A stretch of DNA of 64,000 bases from Chamaecrista fasciculata. Its lineage: Eukaryota; Streptophyta; Magnoliopsida; Fabales; Fabaceae. The stretch is from the NCBI GenBank assembly GCA_003254925.1, contig QANZ01023060.1, positions 16,144-80,143 of the forward strand, read 5' to 3'. The translations under genes were made by a program, and so were the position numbers. The notes beneath the pieces were generated by a model. That model was not told where the DNA came from and did no database searches. It saw only the letters and a program-made list of their open reading frames with translations. Positions 1 through 12,115 of the stretch are shown one piece after another (position 1 is the first letter of the stretch; each line of letters opens with the position of its first letter).

Positions 1-848
1 TAAATCATCTTTTTGTAAATTGCTAATAAATATTGAATGAATCATATTTAAATATACCCAATTAAACTTTAAAACATTTGCACGGATCAAGGCATTAAGT
101 TTTGTACATTTAAATATGTAAAAATATTAAAATTAAATAGAAGTGACATTAATTTTTTTAATGTTGACACAAAAGAATTCCTAATATAAATTAATGTGTA
201 AAATAGAGATTTTGCATTTAGGAGATGGTATTAATATAAAAAAAAACCACCGTAAATAACCTTCTATAAAAGAATTTAGGCCATTTATATTGTTTCTACA
301 TATAGAGGTTTTGCAGACAACAATTGTTAATTACAATCTTTTTTTGTCCAACTAAAAATGAATTTGAATGTGCAATAGAGTTGGTAATGTTTGACATGAT
401 ATATTGATGGCAGTTAATACTTGAAGAAAGATGACATTAGACGATCAAATCAAAAGCACATGTGATTTTCAGCATATATGAACACAACCTGAGACAAATA
501 ATTAAGATCGTGATTATAAACGACCATTCGTAGTTAATGAATTTGTGTGAACCTCACAAGTAATATCCATTTGTCTTTCCTTTTTGTTTTTAACCTATAA
601 CCACTCACTTAAATAGTAAAAGCTTCAAACAAAAGACAAATTGACAAAAAAAAAATTATTATAGTGTTATTGTCATGCCATATCCCGTAAAGCTCTTAAA
701 AAGGAAAAAAAATGAGCCTAAGGCTTAAGGATTACAACGGTTCTACTTGAGGAAAAAATAAATATAATTCAAATTGGCTTATAGTTCATTTGAATTTTGG
801 AGGATGAGGCCAACAATATAATCAGTATTAATCTTGAAAATATATGAT

Positions 849-1190
849 CTATGCGCTACTATCATCTTGATCTTCTTTGAATTCTACTTGACCTTTCATC
901 ACCTCACCAACAACTTTCTCTTTGCACTTGCTTTCCTTATCGGTCTTTTTCTTGTTGTTGAGAAGATCAAGTGCTGCAAGTACCTTCGGTTGTTAATCAA
1001 AATTTTGTTTAATCATGAAAAAAAAATGAAAGGGAGAACCCATATACGTGACAAATATGTACATATAGATACTAAGCATTAAAAGTGGGCGAAACAATTC
1101 TATTAGTAATTTAAACATACCTAGTATCCTCGATATCCAATGAAATTCTTCTATCCAAACCACCCCCATTAGCACGCAATTTCAATCATA
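849..1190 (-). pseudogene. Possible decayed coding fragment, unidentified
   Basis: On the minus strand, 988 down to 849 reads as a charged, stop-free stretch of about 46 codons. It begins KVLAALDLLNNKKK and ends in EDQDDSSA before a TAG at 851-849. Above it, around 1190-1117, another open stretch includes GGGLDRRISLDIEDT and is followed by a good donor (AG|GTATGT). No start codon or continuous upstream exon could be found, and the frames around 1170-1230 contain stops. The composition looks coding, but I do not recognise the protein. It could be an old gene remnant or chance. Confidence 0.2.
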
Positions 1191-3100
1191 GCAGAAATTT
1201 CACAAATTCGATCGATGGTAAAATGTTTCTAATAGATTCAAATTGCTTCTCCATCTCTATCTTCACGATTATCCTGACGTAATGCGAAAACAAATATCAC
1301 TTGTATAGACTTGTATCTCTTAACAATAATGTTGGCAAATATATAGAGAATAATGTTTGCAGACAAAAATCAGATTAACAATTAATGATATAGATTTATA
1401 CCATTCAATTGCTATAAACGTGATTGATAGTCATCATTATATTTAAGGAATAATTGATATTATTATTAATTAATAATTGACATTAGTTCGAATTTACCTT
1501 TCTGGCTCACATATCTTTATCTTGATTTTTCAATTAAACCTAAAATAACAACAAAACACTATGCCATATTTTAAATTGATTGCTAACAATAACAAAATGA
1601 ATTTAATGTGATTGCCAATCATGAAAAGAGGAAACCCAAAACTAAAATGAATTGGCAATCATGAATGAAAAACACAATCAATCACATTAAATTTGATATT
1701 TCGCTGCAAAAATTGCGAAAAGTCCAGTTGGCAAAATGAATCCAAGTGTTACATGCATTCTATATGACAATCATTTAGTGGATACAATTATGCCATGCAG
1801 GAGCCATGTCAGATTATTCAATAGCCCCCTATGCCACGTAGGAGCCATGTGGCAAGAAATTAGCTATGCTTCTCCTTATTATATCTTAGAGAATAGATTT
1901 CTCAAGGAATTCATTGATCGTGACTCTTTACTGTACGTATGAGTTGACGTGTGTTAAATGATTCCACCATTTTAGGGATTACAATCGAGGAAAAATCAAA
2001 AGTCAACAATTTTAAATCACACTTTAGCCATACTTACCGTTCTTGATCCGATCAAAGCCATAAAATTGGAATCATTTTCTGTTTTGGTATTTACTGTTCA
2101 TTGTTCAGCAAAAGTTATGAAGAAAATTTCATTTTCATTATGGTTAATTCTTAATTGTTACAAGGCCAAAAAAAAAAATCTTAATTGTTACACTGTTTGT
2201 TTGGTAATTCTTGTTGGTGCTTAATTTTATTTGGCTATCATTTTGTATAGCCATACAAGACTTGTGCAAAACGTTTACCCTACATGCGCTAGATTAATCC
2301 AAGCTTATGTTAGAAAACGTATGTTAATAAAATGATATATATCTCAAAAGGCGTTTGATCTAATTTTATAAAATACAGGATATTTTTGAAATTTTCTTTA
2401 GCAAGGCTGTATATAGTGTAATAAACAAGGGTTTAACATCTTTTAACTATAAACATGATTATATTTAATAAGACACAATATTATTGGCAGAGAAAAAGCA
2501 GAGTTTAAGATTGAATCAATTTGGATTTTTTTTTGGTCTGAAAATCAATTTGGAATTTTGGATACATGTCTCTCTTTCTTTCCCTCACTTTTTCTTTGTT
2601 TTTCATCGTTTCCTCACTTTTCAAATACTGAACACTTGACAATTATAGGGAAACAATAGATAGACATTTGCAGGAAACAATAGATCTGTTTCACATTTGT
2701 TTTGAGGGCATTTGCAGGAATCTATTGCACTATGTTTTTTTGAAATTGAATCTATTGCACTATTGTTTTTTTTTGGTAAGGATTTGCACTATTGTTTTGG
2801 CGTAATATGGAATTAAAATTCATATGTGACCCATGTCTTGCCAATATAATAGATAGACAGCCCTAGATGGAGGCTTGCATTTTTCTCAAGTTGTCGTTGA
2901 AAGTAGAAAATAAGTGAATAAGGTAAATAACACATGAACCTTCATTCACCAGGGGGAGGCGTGGGACGATATATAACGCCCACATCATCGATGTCCTTTT
3001 AATTTGTTTAATTAAAGATTTCATAGAATCAAGTTCAAGTAATCTATTCTCTCACTTACTAGTCACTATCACATTTTCTTACCTGAAAAATAGGAAAAAA
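1191..3100. other. Intergenic, no gene seen
   Basis: AT-rich DNA with homopolymer runs and short local duplications. One example is a motif reading CTATTGCACTAT that recurs between about 2720 and 2800. A 68-codon open frame at 1736-1942 contains a tandem near-repeat around GCCATGCAGGAGCCATGT and GCCACGTAGGAGCCATGT, and looks like repeat-derived DNA rather than a gene. Confidence 0.5.
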
Positions 3101-3122
3101 GGAAATGTCATAGAATCATTGG

Positions 3123-3150
3123 TTGACCATCTTTGACCAGTTATTTGACT
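3123..3150 (+). promoter_or_regulatory. Cluster of three W-box cores upstream of the WRKY gene
   Basis: TTGACC at 3123-3128, TTGACC at 3133-3138 and TTGACT at 3145-3150 lie within 28 bp, about 0.9 kb before the WRKY start codon. W-boxes (TTGAC[C/T]) are the binding sites of WRKY factors, and clustering is typical of auto- or cross-regulated WRKY promoters. Binding here is inferred. Confidence 0.45.
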
Positions 3151-3725
3151 TAGCTTGCGTTTCAGTATAACCAACTTGATACTCCTCAGACTCGGTGGCT
3201 TCCTGTCTGCCGTTGATTCAAAATAAGAGACGAATCTTGAAAAAACTAACTGTATCCGCAATTTTAAGAGCTATTGTGTTTGTGTTGATGTTCGTAGTGG
3301 TGGCTGGCAGAAATGTGTCATAAAAAGCGTCATGAGTCATGTGATTTTTCCCATGTAATAAAAAAAGAACGCGACCCCGTGATCAAATATTATGTGAGGT
3401 CTTGGAGAATGTTCAGTTGTAATATATGTTTCTGTTCATTCAAATAAAAGTCGTGTCCAATACTAGCATGAAGATGAAGAAAGAAACAAGAACTAAGGAA
3501 GGAAAGTTCGAGAGGGAATGAAAGCGAGAGATAAATTAAAGCATCTGATTCCAATACAAAGTTTGAATAAAAAGTGAGAGAACCCAGTTTCTGATATGTT
3601 ACCGGTTGAAGGGCTGTGTCCGTTTAAAGAATCCCATGTGATCTAATCTAAAAAATTGATACTTATTATTGATCTCCCGGTGTCCGGTAAAAGTGGAAGC
3701 CCATTCTGCATTAAAAGAAGTTAAA

Positions 3726-3923
3726 GGTCAACCCTGCCTCACTGTCCCCAACTGACCTTTTTCCGATTCTCTCTCTCTCACCAAAATCCAACGGCTAATC
3801 ACTTCCTTTTGACCTTATCCCTCTCTCTCTCATCCCATTTTGTCGTCAACACTCCGGGGCCCACTTAAATTACTTGAGTAGTTTCACCACGTGTTCCTCT
3901 TTCATTTGTTCATGACTTTGACC
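3726..3923 (+). promoter_or_regulatory. Proximal WRKY promoter with W-boxes and CT-rich tracts
   Basis: Contains a W-box in reverse (GGTCAA, 3726-3731) and two forward (TTGACC, 3809-3814 and 3918-3923), interleaved with CTCTCTCT pyrimidine tracts typical of plant core promoters and 5' leaders. It ends about 140 bp before the WRKY start codon. The transcription start is not determined. Confidence 0.4.
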
Positions 3924-4062
3924 CCTCTCTCTCTCATCGCTCTCCATCCCTTAACTTTCTCACTCGTTTTATTTCTTTCCTTCTCTGCTTTTTCTTTTCT
4001 CTTGCTTCGTAAGTAATAAAAGATTCAAGAAATTGAACCAAAAGGGTTTGTCTATCGGCTTC

Positions 4063-5201
<1,139 letters not shown>

Positions 5202-7830
5202 TACTACTTTTTTGAGTTTTGTTGTTTCACTTTTCAAACGCATATTCACCATCATCTTCTCTCTCTGTTCGCCACCATTTATTTTCACTTCGCTTTCAAA
5301 TTAGTTCTTTTTTACAATTATATTACTTTGTGTATGTATTTCCTTCATCTTTTTTTATTAGATAAGAAAGAAATAGAACAATACAGTATAGAGATGTTTA
5401 ATTTAGTCTGTTGTTCACAGTTTTATTACCATTTATATCCCGAATGAAGTGCATTTGTTGCCTAAATTTGATTTTTGAGAACTAAATTCTAGTTCAGATC
5501 GATGATGAATCAGAAAACTGTTGGTGTCGCATTATGTGAAAATTGGATAAAATAACTGAAGAAAAAAGTTGGGATGGGGGTTGGAGTGGGCATGTTGACT
5601 TGATTCAACAAAAAGAATTTGAGAAATTAGAATAGAAAAGTAGTATGTATGTGCAATTGTGCATGGATTGAAGAGTGAAGCAATGGTGGGGAATTAGTTT
5701 TGATGGTGAAGTTTCGTGTGTTGTACGTTGGAAAATGGAGCAAGAGTGAAGCAATGGTTGCGTTTTGGAATACGTTGACAGCCTAACAATGGGGGGTGTT
5801 GTTGACTTTTTGAGGGCTATGGTGACCTACATCAGAAACCAGCCGTTCAAGTCAAAAATCAAAATAACGTTTCATTTGAAACTTGAAACTTGAGAGGGTT
5901 GAGACGTCGTTACGATGATTGCCTTCATTCTAATTTTAATTTCATCAGCAAATCAATGATGTCGCTTCTTCATTGCCATAATTTTCTACCAAACGAGTTG
6001 TCATATTAATCATGGGTGACATTTGAGACCAAGTCATTATATAGTTTACAACTAACATTTTGATTCGCTAACCTCTAAATCAACCGAAGCATTTTATTTC
6101 AAAACGTGAGTGGTCTATCACAACAGAATCGTGAATTATTAACTGTTATCTTTTTATTTTATTTTATATTCCAGTTTCAATTATAAGTTGACTTTTGTAA
6201 CAATATTTTTTTTGGACTTGAACAATAATCATTTAGGACATAATTTGGGTGAGCATGACAATAGTCAATACTCAATACCAATTATTCAGACAACCGTATT
6301 ATAAATACTAGATATGGAATATACACATAAGAGCTCTTCAAAAGAAAACATCACTAAGAAGTAAAGAACTAAGAAGGATCCCCATTCAAGCCCCGAGGTG
6401 AATTACGTTTGAGCAATTCAATTTTGCACGTCATAACATGCCAAGAATGGTGGACACAAAAAAAGAAAAAGAAAAGAGAGGACATTCCTTTTCAAGATTG
6501 TTTGAAATCTCTTGCAATGAGACTAGACTTAAGAACTTTCGTAAAAGGGTACTTTCATTTCGTGTCCAAAATAATGTTATAATCCATTAAGCAAGTTTGG
6601 TCCACTTTTATCTTTTTTTAGTGGGCTAACAGAAGTTGGTGCATGAAGTGTAGTCCAGTTTTATATGAATGGTTCCCCCAAGAGCCCAAAGCTATAACAT
6701 CACACACTAAGTTATAAACTAGGCTACGAGATTCAGACAAGAACATTATAGGAAAAATGGGAGAGCCTCACCAAGTGGAAAAGATAGAGAACATTATCAA
6801 ATCTGGTGATCAACCTAACCTAGTATCATGTTTCACTTTTAACTAACACTTGGAGAGAAAATAGTTTATTGATGTGAAGGGTTGAATAGGCTGCCTTATC
6901 ATTTGATAATATATATATTTTTAATTAAGTTTGAGCCACGTTAAAGAAAAATCATCCTTTTTATAATAATGAAAAAAATCTAAGTGGGCTTCAAGTTGCA
7001 TGGTGAATTCTCATTGTTTATTACTATCTATCTTCCCTGTGTCTTAGTAAAATCTTGTTATTGCTTTAAACTATTTTGACAGTATCCCGAACTCGCTCTC
7101 TGATTTTCTGTGATTGAATACTTTTAACCAACCTCGTTTTTATAATATTAAAAATCAATCAGTAGCATTATTATCTTTTGACTTAATTTTCAGCATAAGC
7201 AAAAATCAATAATTACAACACAGGTACACACACCGCCGAATACTGTTGGAATTGGTGTGTTTAATATAGTATAAACGGTGACATAATGCTACTGAAGTGA
7301 TAACGATGATATATTATTGAATTTTTTGAATTATTTTTTTTGTTCTTTCTTTAAGAAGAAGAATCAAAAGATCGAGGATGGACTAAAGAGCTGTACTGTA
7401 AAGTGACGGATTTATTATTCTCCTACCATACATGTTCATGTTCTTTTATTTTTGTATTTTTTTTCATCGGTATTAAGTGATGATATCTTTGCACTATCAA
7501 TGCTAGATGAAGAACTCATCTATTCCGGTTAAGAATTTAATAGGGTGCACATTCGAGGAAACTGGAAAAGAGAAAAAATGAACTATACTAGTGGTACATT
7601 TATCATAGGGAAAACGACGTCTTTGTTGGAAATGGAAAAAAAGTGATTATTTTCTTCTGTGGATGCAGTTACCTAACGATAAATAATTTGCCTAATCCTT
7701 TATAAAATAGGAGGAGTGAAAAACGTACGTTTCTACCAAGCCTGACACAATTTGTAGTCTTCCTTATAATTTTAGTATTCCAGATGCTTCTTTAGGATTG
7801 TTCTGCTCTGCCATACGTCCGTTTTCCTTC
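5202..7830. other. Intergenic region between the WRKY and LRR genes
   Basis: The first 200 bp or so probably hold the WRKY 3' UTR. The rest is AT-rich with no convincing open frame and no repeat I can classify. A short near-duplication around GAGTGAAGCAATGGT occurs near 5670 and 5745. Confidence 0.5.
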
Positions 7831-7836
7831 TTTCTT

Positions 7837-7843
7837 TATAAAC
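7837..7843 (+). promoter_or_regulatory. TATA box of the LRR gene
   Basis: TATAAAC lies 112 bp before the ATG at 7949, so transcription would begin near 7870 and leave a leader of about 80 nt. The motif CATACGTCC occurs on both sides of it (about 7813 and 7877). Confidence 0.45.
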
Positions 7844-7948
7844 ACTCAAAGTGCGAGAGATTAATTTGTAAGTGGCATACGTCCACTTCTCTCTGCGACG
7901 TTTTGCGTTGAAAATTTCCAATTGGAAAGCAGCCTTGAGCAGACAAAG

Positions 7949-9160
7949 ATGAATAGGATTCCACAAAAATTTCTAGTTTCAACTTTGTACATCCTCATAT
8001 TGTCGTCCTTTCCTGTCCACACATCACCACATGATGCTAACACAGAAGGAACAATAAATTTTCCTCTGAAAACAGATGATTTGGTATTTGCAGACCAAAG
8101 GCTTGAAGTTGTGTACTCGGTAATTCAAAAATTCAAGTCCATCATCACATCTGATCCTGTAGGGATCACCACATCATGGGTAGGTTCTGATATATGCAGC
8201 TACAAAGGTTTCTACTGTGATAATCCCCCAGATAACAGGTCAGCCATTGCTTTAGCCTCCATTGACTTCAATGAATTCCAACTTGCTGCTCCTACACTGG
8301 ATGGCTTCATTGATCAGCTTCCTGATATTGCTCTTTTCCATGCAAATTCCAACAAGTTTTCAGGCACAATCTCCTCCAAAATCGCCAAACTCCCTTATCT
8401 TTATGAGCTTGATGTAAGCAACAACCAACTTTCTGGTCCGTTTCCCATGGCTGTTTTGGGAATGAACTCCCTAACATTCTTGGACATTCGATTCAATTCA
8501 TTCTCTGGAGGAGTCCCACCTCAGATATTTGCTCAGAATCTGGATGCACTTTTCATCAACAACAACGACTTCACTCAGAGATTGCCAGACAACCTAGGCA
8601 GCAACACACATATTATGTATCTCACCTTAGCCAACAACAAATTCATGGGTCCAATTCCTAGAAACCTCCCAAAAGCCTTGTCCTCTCTGTCTGAGGTACT
8701 CCTACTAAACAACCAGCTCACAGGTTGTCTTCCTTTGGAGATTGGGTTTTTAGAAGAGGCCACAGTGTTTGATGCTGGAAACAACCAGCTCACAGGGCCA
8801 TTGCCCTTGTCTTTGGGGTGCCTCCAAAAAGTGGAGCTTCTGAATTTGGCTGGTAATTTGCTGTATGGTATGGTGCCGGAAGTGGTGTGTGCTCTTCAGA
8901 ATTTGGTCAACTTGTCACTTTCCGACAATTATTTTACCATTGTAGGACCATTGTGTAGGACCATGATTCAGAGAGGAGCTCTTGATGTTAGCAATAATTG
9001 CATTCCTGGTCTTCCATTCCAGAGGTCAGTGGCTGAGTGTGCAGCTTTCTTTGCACACCCCAGATTGTGCCATTCCATGTGGTTTCATAGTTTCTTTCCT
9101 TGTAAGTTTCTTCCTCACAAGTCTAATTCTGCTGTTTCTGAGATGCCTCCTTCTCCTTGA
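7949..9160 (+). CDS. Extracellular leucine-rich repeat protein, LRX-like without extensin tail
   Basis: An intronless gene of 403 aa. Residues 1-26 form a signal peptide (MNRIPQKF followed by a hydrophobic core), so the product should be secreted to the cell wall. Residues about 60-100 match the N-terminal domain of plant leucine-rich repeat extensins, with the cysteine pair in [14 protein letters not shown]. About ten LRRs follow to residue 350, including [32 protein letters not shown] and [14 protein letters not shown] cysteine-rich cap follows ([21 protein letters not shown]). The Ser-Pro extensin repeats of true LRX proteins are missing: the protein ends shortly after the cap with MPPSP. 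This resembles the Arabidopsis At4g06744 type as I recall it. Family LRR domains bind RALF peptides at the wall; whether this one does is unknown. The start is chosen at the ATG giving the signal peptide. Confidence 0.85.
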   Translation: MNRIPQKFLVSTLYILILSSFPVHTSPHDANTEGTINFPLKTDDLVFADQRLEVVYSVIQKFKSIITSDPVGITTSWVGSDICSYKGFYCDNPPDNRSAIALASIDFNEFQLAAPTLDGFIDQLPDIALFHANSNKFSGTISSKIAKLPYLYELDVSNNQLSGPFPMAVLGMNSLTFLDIRFNSFSGGVPPQIFAQNLDALFINNNDFTQRLPDNLGSNTHIMYLTLANNKFMGPIPRNLPKALSSLSEVLLLNNQLTGCLPLEIGFLEEATVFDAGNNQLTGPLPLSLGCLQKVELLNLAGNLLYGMVPEVVCALQNLVNLSLSDNYFTIVGPLCRTMIQRGALDVSNNCIPGLPFQRSVAECAAFFAHPRLCHSMWFHSFFPCKFLPHKSNSAVSEMPPSP

Positions 9161-11340
9161 CTCCTTGCTAAGCCATGGGCTGCATTTTGTTATGATTCTC
9201 TCTTTCTCTCTTGTGGATCATTGTACCAAGAATTGTATGGTTCATCCATTTTTTTTCTCCTACTTATTTCTACTTGTCTTGTGGCTAATAAACTTACTTG
9301 CAATTTATGGCTTGACTACGCTATATCAAAATGTTGGAATATAATTAATTAACTGGTAAAATTTCTCTGATGGCTTAAGCCTTTGACAATGAAAATGAAT
9401 TGACAAAAGAAGAGATGTGAAGCTTTTTCATGATTATAAAAACTCTTTAAATGGCCCATCCATCATTATAATTGTCATTGTGATGATGATTCTGCATAGC
9501 AAGTTAGCAACAGAATGAAAAAAAAAACCTCAGCTTGCACTAGTTCTGCTTACCGAAACGTAATTGATTAATTATAATTTGACTCAATTTCAGAGCCATT
9601 TCCCATTATTGAAAAGTATTAATATAAAAGAAAAAGTTTAGGTGAAAATGGGAGAGCTTGTATAACCTTAATGTTTGGACCTGGAAAGGAATCTCAAGTT
9701 GACAAGAAGATAGTGGTTTCCTAAGGATATGGTCCCAAACGTTGAAAGCCCACACTATCTCTTCCCAGAGAAATTGCAAATGGCCCCTTCATGTGGGAAG
9801 AAAATTACTGTTTTGCCACGTTGAGTGAAGAAAAATTGCAATATTTGATACATATTGAGTTTGATGAGAGATTACTTTTAATTTGACCACCAATACTTTA
9901 ATAAGCCTAATAGTTATTGTTGGTCCCGGATGCTTTTGATTTTGGATCCTTTCTCCATGTGGTAGCGAGAAGTGATGAGAAAGAAAGTTTGGTGTTGCAT
10001 TAAGACATGGGCAAATCAGAGAGGCAGAGAGTACATTGTCATGTAGACGAAGTTAGGCAAAAGAAAAGAAGAGAAATGAAGAGGGGAAGACAAAAAGAGT
10101 CACTTATCCACTCCCATGATCCCATGATTTGCAAATTGCAAGTGAGAGTGATGATGGGTGATGGAGGGCATGCGTTACAGCTCAAAAAGAGCCTACCAAT
10201 GCGTATACTAATTATTATAATTAAGGATGAGATATTCAATAATACTCATAGAAATATGAAATATCCATGTCACTAGGCACTGTGCTTGGTTTTGTAAAAT
10301 TTTAAAAGGCGAGAGAAGCTGCAGAGAGAGATAAACAAGTGGAAGGAAGACTTTCGGCTGTTCATCAAAATACACAATTATTATAATCAGTAACGACGAC
10401 GGTGTTGGGGTTGACGTTATCTTTGGATAAACTTATTCACATTTGCAAAGGATGTAGGTGTGTTTGGGAGAGAGCATTTTAAAAACCAAAAAGTTACATT
10501 TTTGCATTCCTCTCAAACTAAATTGATAAATATAGACAAGAGAAACTGGAGTGGAGTGAGTGGGTTTAACAAAAAAAAATAAAAAAAAAAAATGCGGCCG
10601 CCCAATCTAATCATTTGTTATTTGTGGTCATGTGGTGACCGGTGAGCTATTCATTTTGTCTCAGCTGTGGTAGGTGTAGGTGAGCAAACAGTGCACTAGA
10701 GTCTTATAAAATAAAGGCACCAAGGTTATCAAGAAACGCTTTTTTGGGGTCGTCCAATCAATCCTTGTTGTTTCTCTTTTCAAATTTTAAAAATTTAGCA
10801 TTGATTTTGCCCTCTCACGCTGCCTTCAACCAGGTTACTCTGTTAACTGTTATGTAGTTTACAGCATAAACATATACCCATGGTTGTGGGCCAAAAGTTC
10901 TTATGTCCTTGATACGTTTCATGCCCATTAGGAATATGTGAGCTAAATTTGGTGGTTGGCGGAGTGGGAATCCATCAAGAACAAAATATTTAACTGAATT
11001 CAGTGGTGTTCACCAAGGACAAATGGTTGTGCAGCTTGTTTTTTCTTGTTAGTGTTTATGGCCCCATCCATTCTCTTATGCTTTGTACTTTGGTCCCCGT
11101 TTAGTGTAACGAAGGCCAAGTAAAGTTTACAGGAGACAGATGGACGCTTCGCAACCCAAAATTTCAATCCACACATGGGAAGTTAACAAATATGATGATA
11201 AACAAGCGCTAAAAATGAGATACCGTATCTAACCTATTACACGAAAAGTGAATGGGTAGAATCTCTTTTAATATATAATAAGTAACTAATGTTCTTTACA
11301 CACAAGAAACCCTAGAAATCGAAAAAACACCTAGAAGGAT
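9161..11340. other. Intergenic region, no gene seen
   Basis: The LRR gene 3' UTR probably occupies the first 150-200 bp. The remainder is AT-rich with short open frames (for example 10007-10276) that show no recognisable protein features. No classified repeat was seen. Confidence 0.5.
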
Positions 11341-11369
11341 TTCCCTCTGTAGTTTGTAACAGACAAATG

Positions 11370-12115
11370 TTACATTGGCAAAAAAAAAGAAGGACAGATG
11401 TTACAGTATGAATTATCAACAAAATCAATTATGGGCTCGAACACAATTAAGATCACAGCAAATTACAAAAAGGAATAGAAGATCCTTAAATACACATTTC
11501 CAAGAATTGGTGAAAGAATCTCTCCCTTTTCTCTACAAGTGTTGGTATATGAACAGACTATGTTTCAATTGGCTTAGCAAGCACACAACTCCTCAAGTAA
11601 TTATTTGGGTCACTGCTGGCAACATTGCAACAAACCTCACAAGATGCTCAATATGCAGTAATTATGGTAAAGTTTCTAAGATTTGGCTAGAATTATCCAA
11701 GACTACGGCATATATCTGGTCAACAGCTACTAATATTAGTATATTACACTGCAACAAGAAAGAGGAGCGTCAGATGAATGCCTCTTATCAAGATAAAAAA
11801 AGTCTTTAGAAGGTCATCATCCTAGAAGAAAATTGATAAAGCATTCAATTAATAGATGCAATTGTTTTCAATGAAAAGTACTAATTTCGATATTGATGAA
11901 AAAAGTTTTGAAAAACCAATGCAAAACCCAACACATGATAATTAAATAATATTTTTAATATATAATTTAAAATCAGCGCATAAAAAAAATCCTCTAACCA
12001 TAAAGATTACTACCTGCACCTAATATTCCGCACTTTCCAATGCCTTGTGTCTAGGATCACTCTTGTAGACCCAAAATTGAATACTGTGCAATAGTAGTTC
12101 ATCGATCAGAAAGGA
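11370..12115 (-). other. Probable 3' UTR of the FRA1 kinesin gene
   Basis: Directly downstream of the kinesin stop codon on the minus strand. A possible 3'-UTR intron could run from a donor near 12025 (TTAG|GTGCAGG) to an acceptor near 11755 (CTTGTTGCAG). A 144-codon plus-strand frame (11375-11809) lies antisense to this region, is low in complexity and matches nothing I know, so I treat it as chance. Confidence 0.35.

Noticed and set aside
8982-9344. 120-codon frame overlapping the LRR gene end
   Set aside because: It is an alternative frame of the LRR C-terminus and its 3' UTR; the hydrophobic, T-rich product is a shadow.
11375-11809. 144-codon plus-strand open frame
   Set aside because: Low-complexity product with no recognisable motif, antisense to the likely 3' UTR of the kinesin gene; probably chance.
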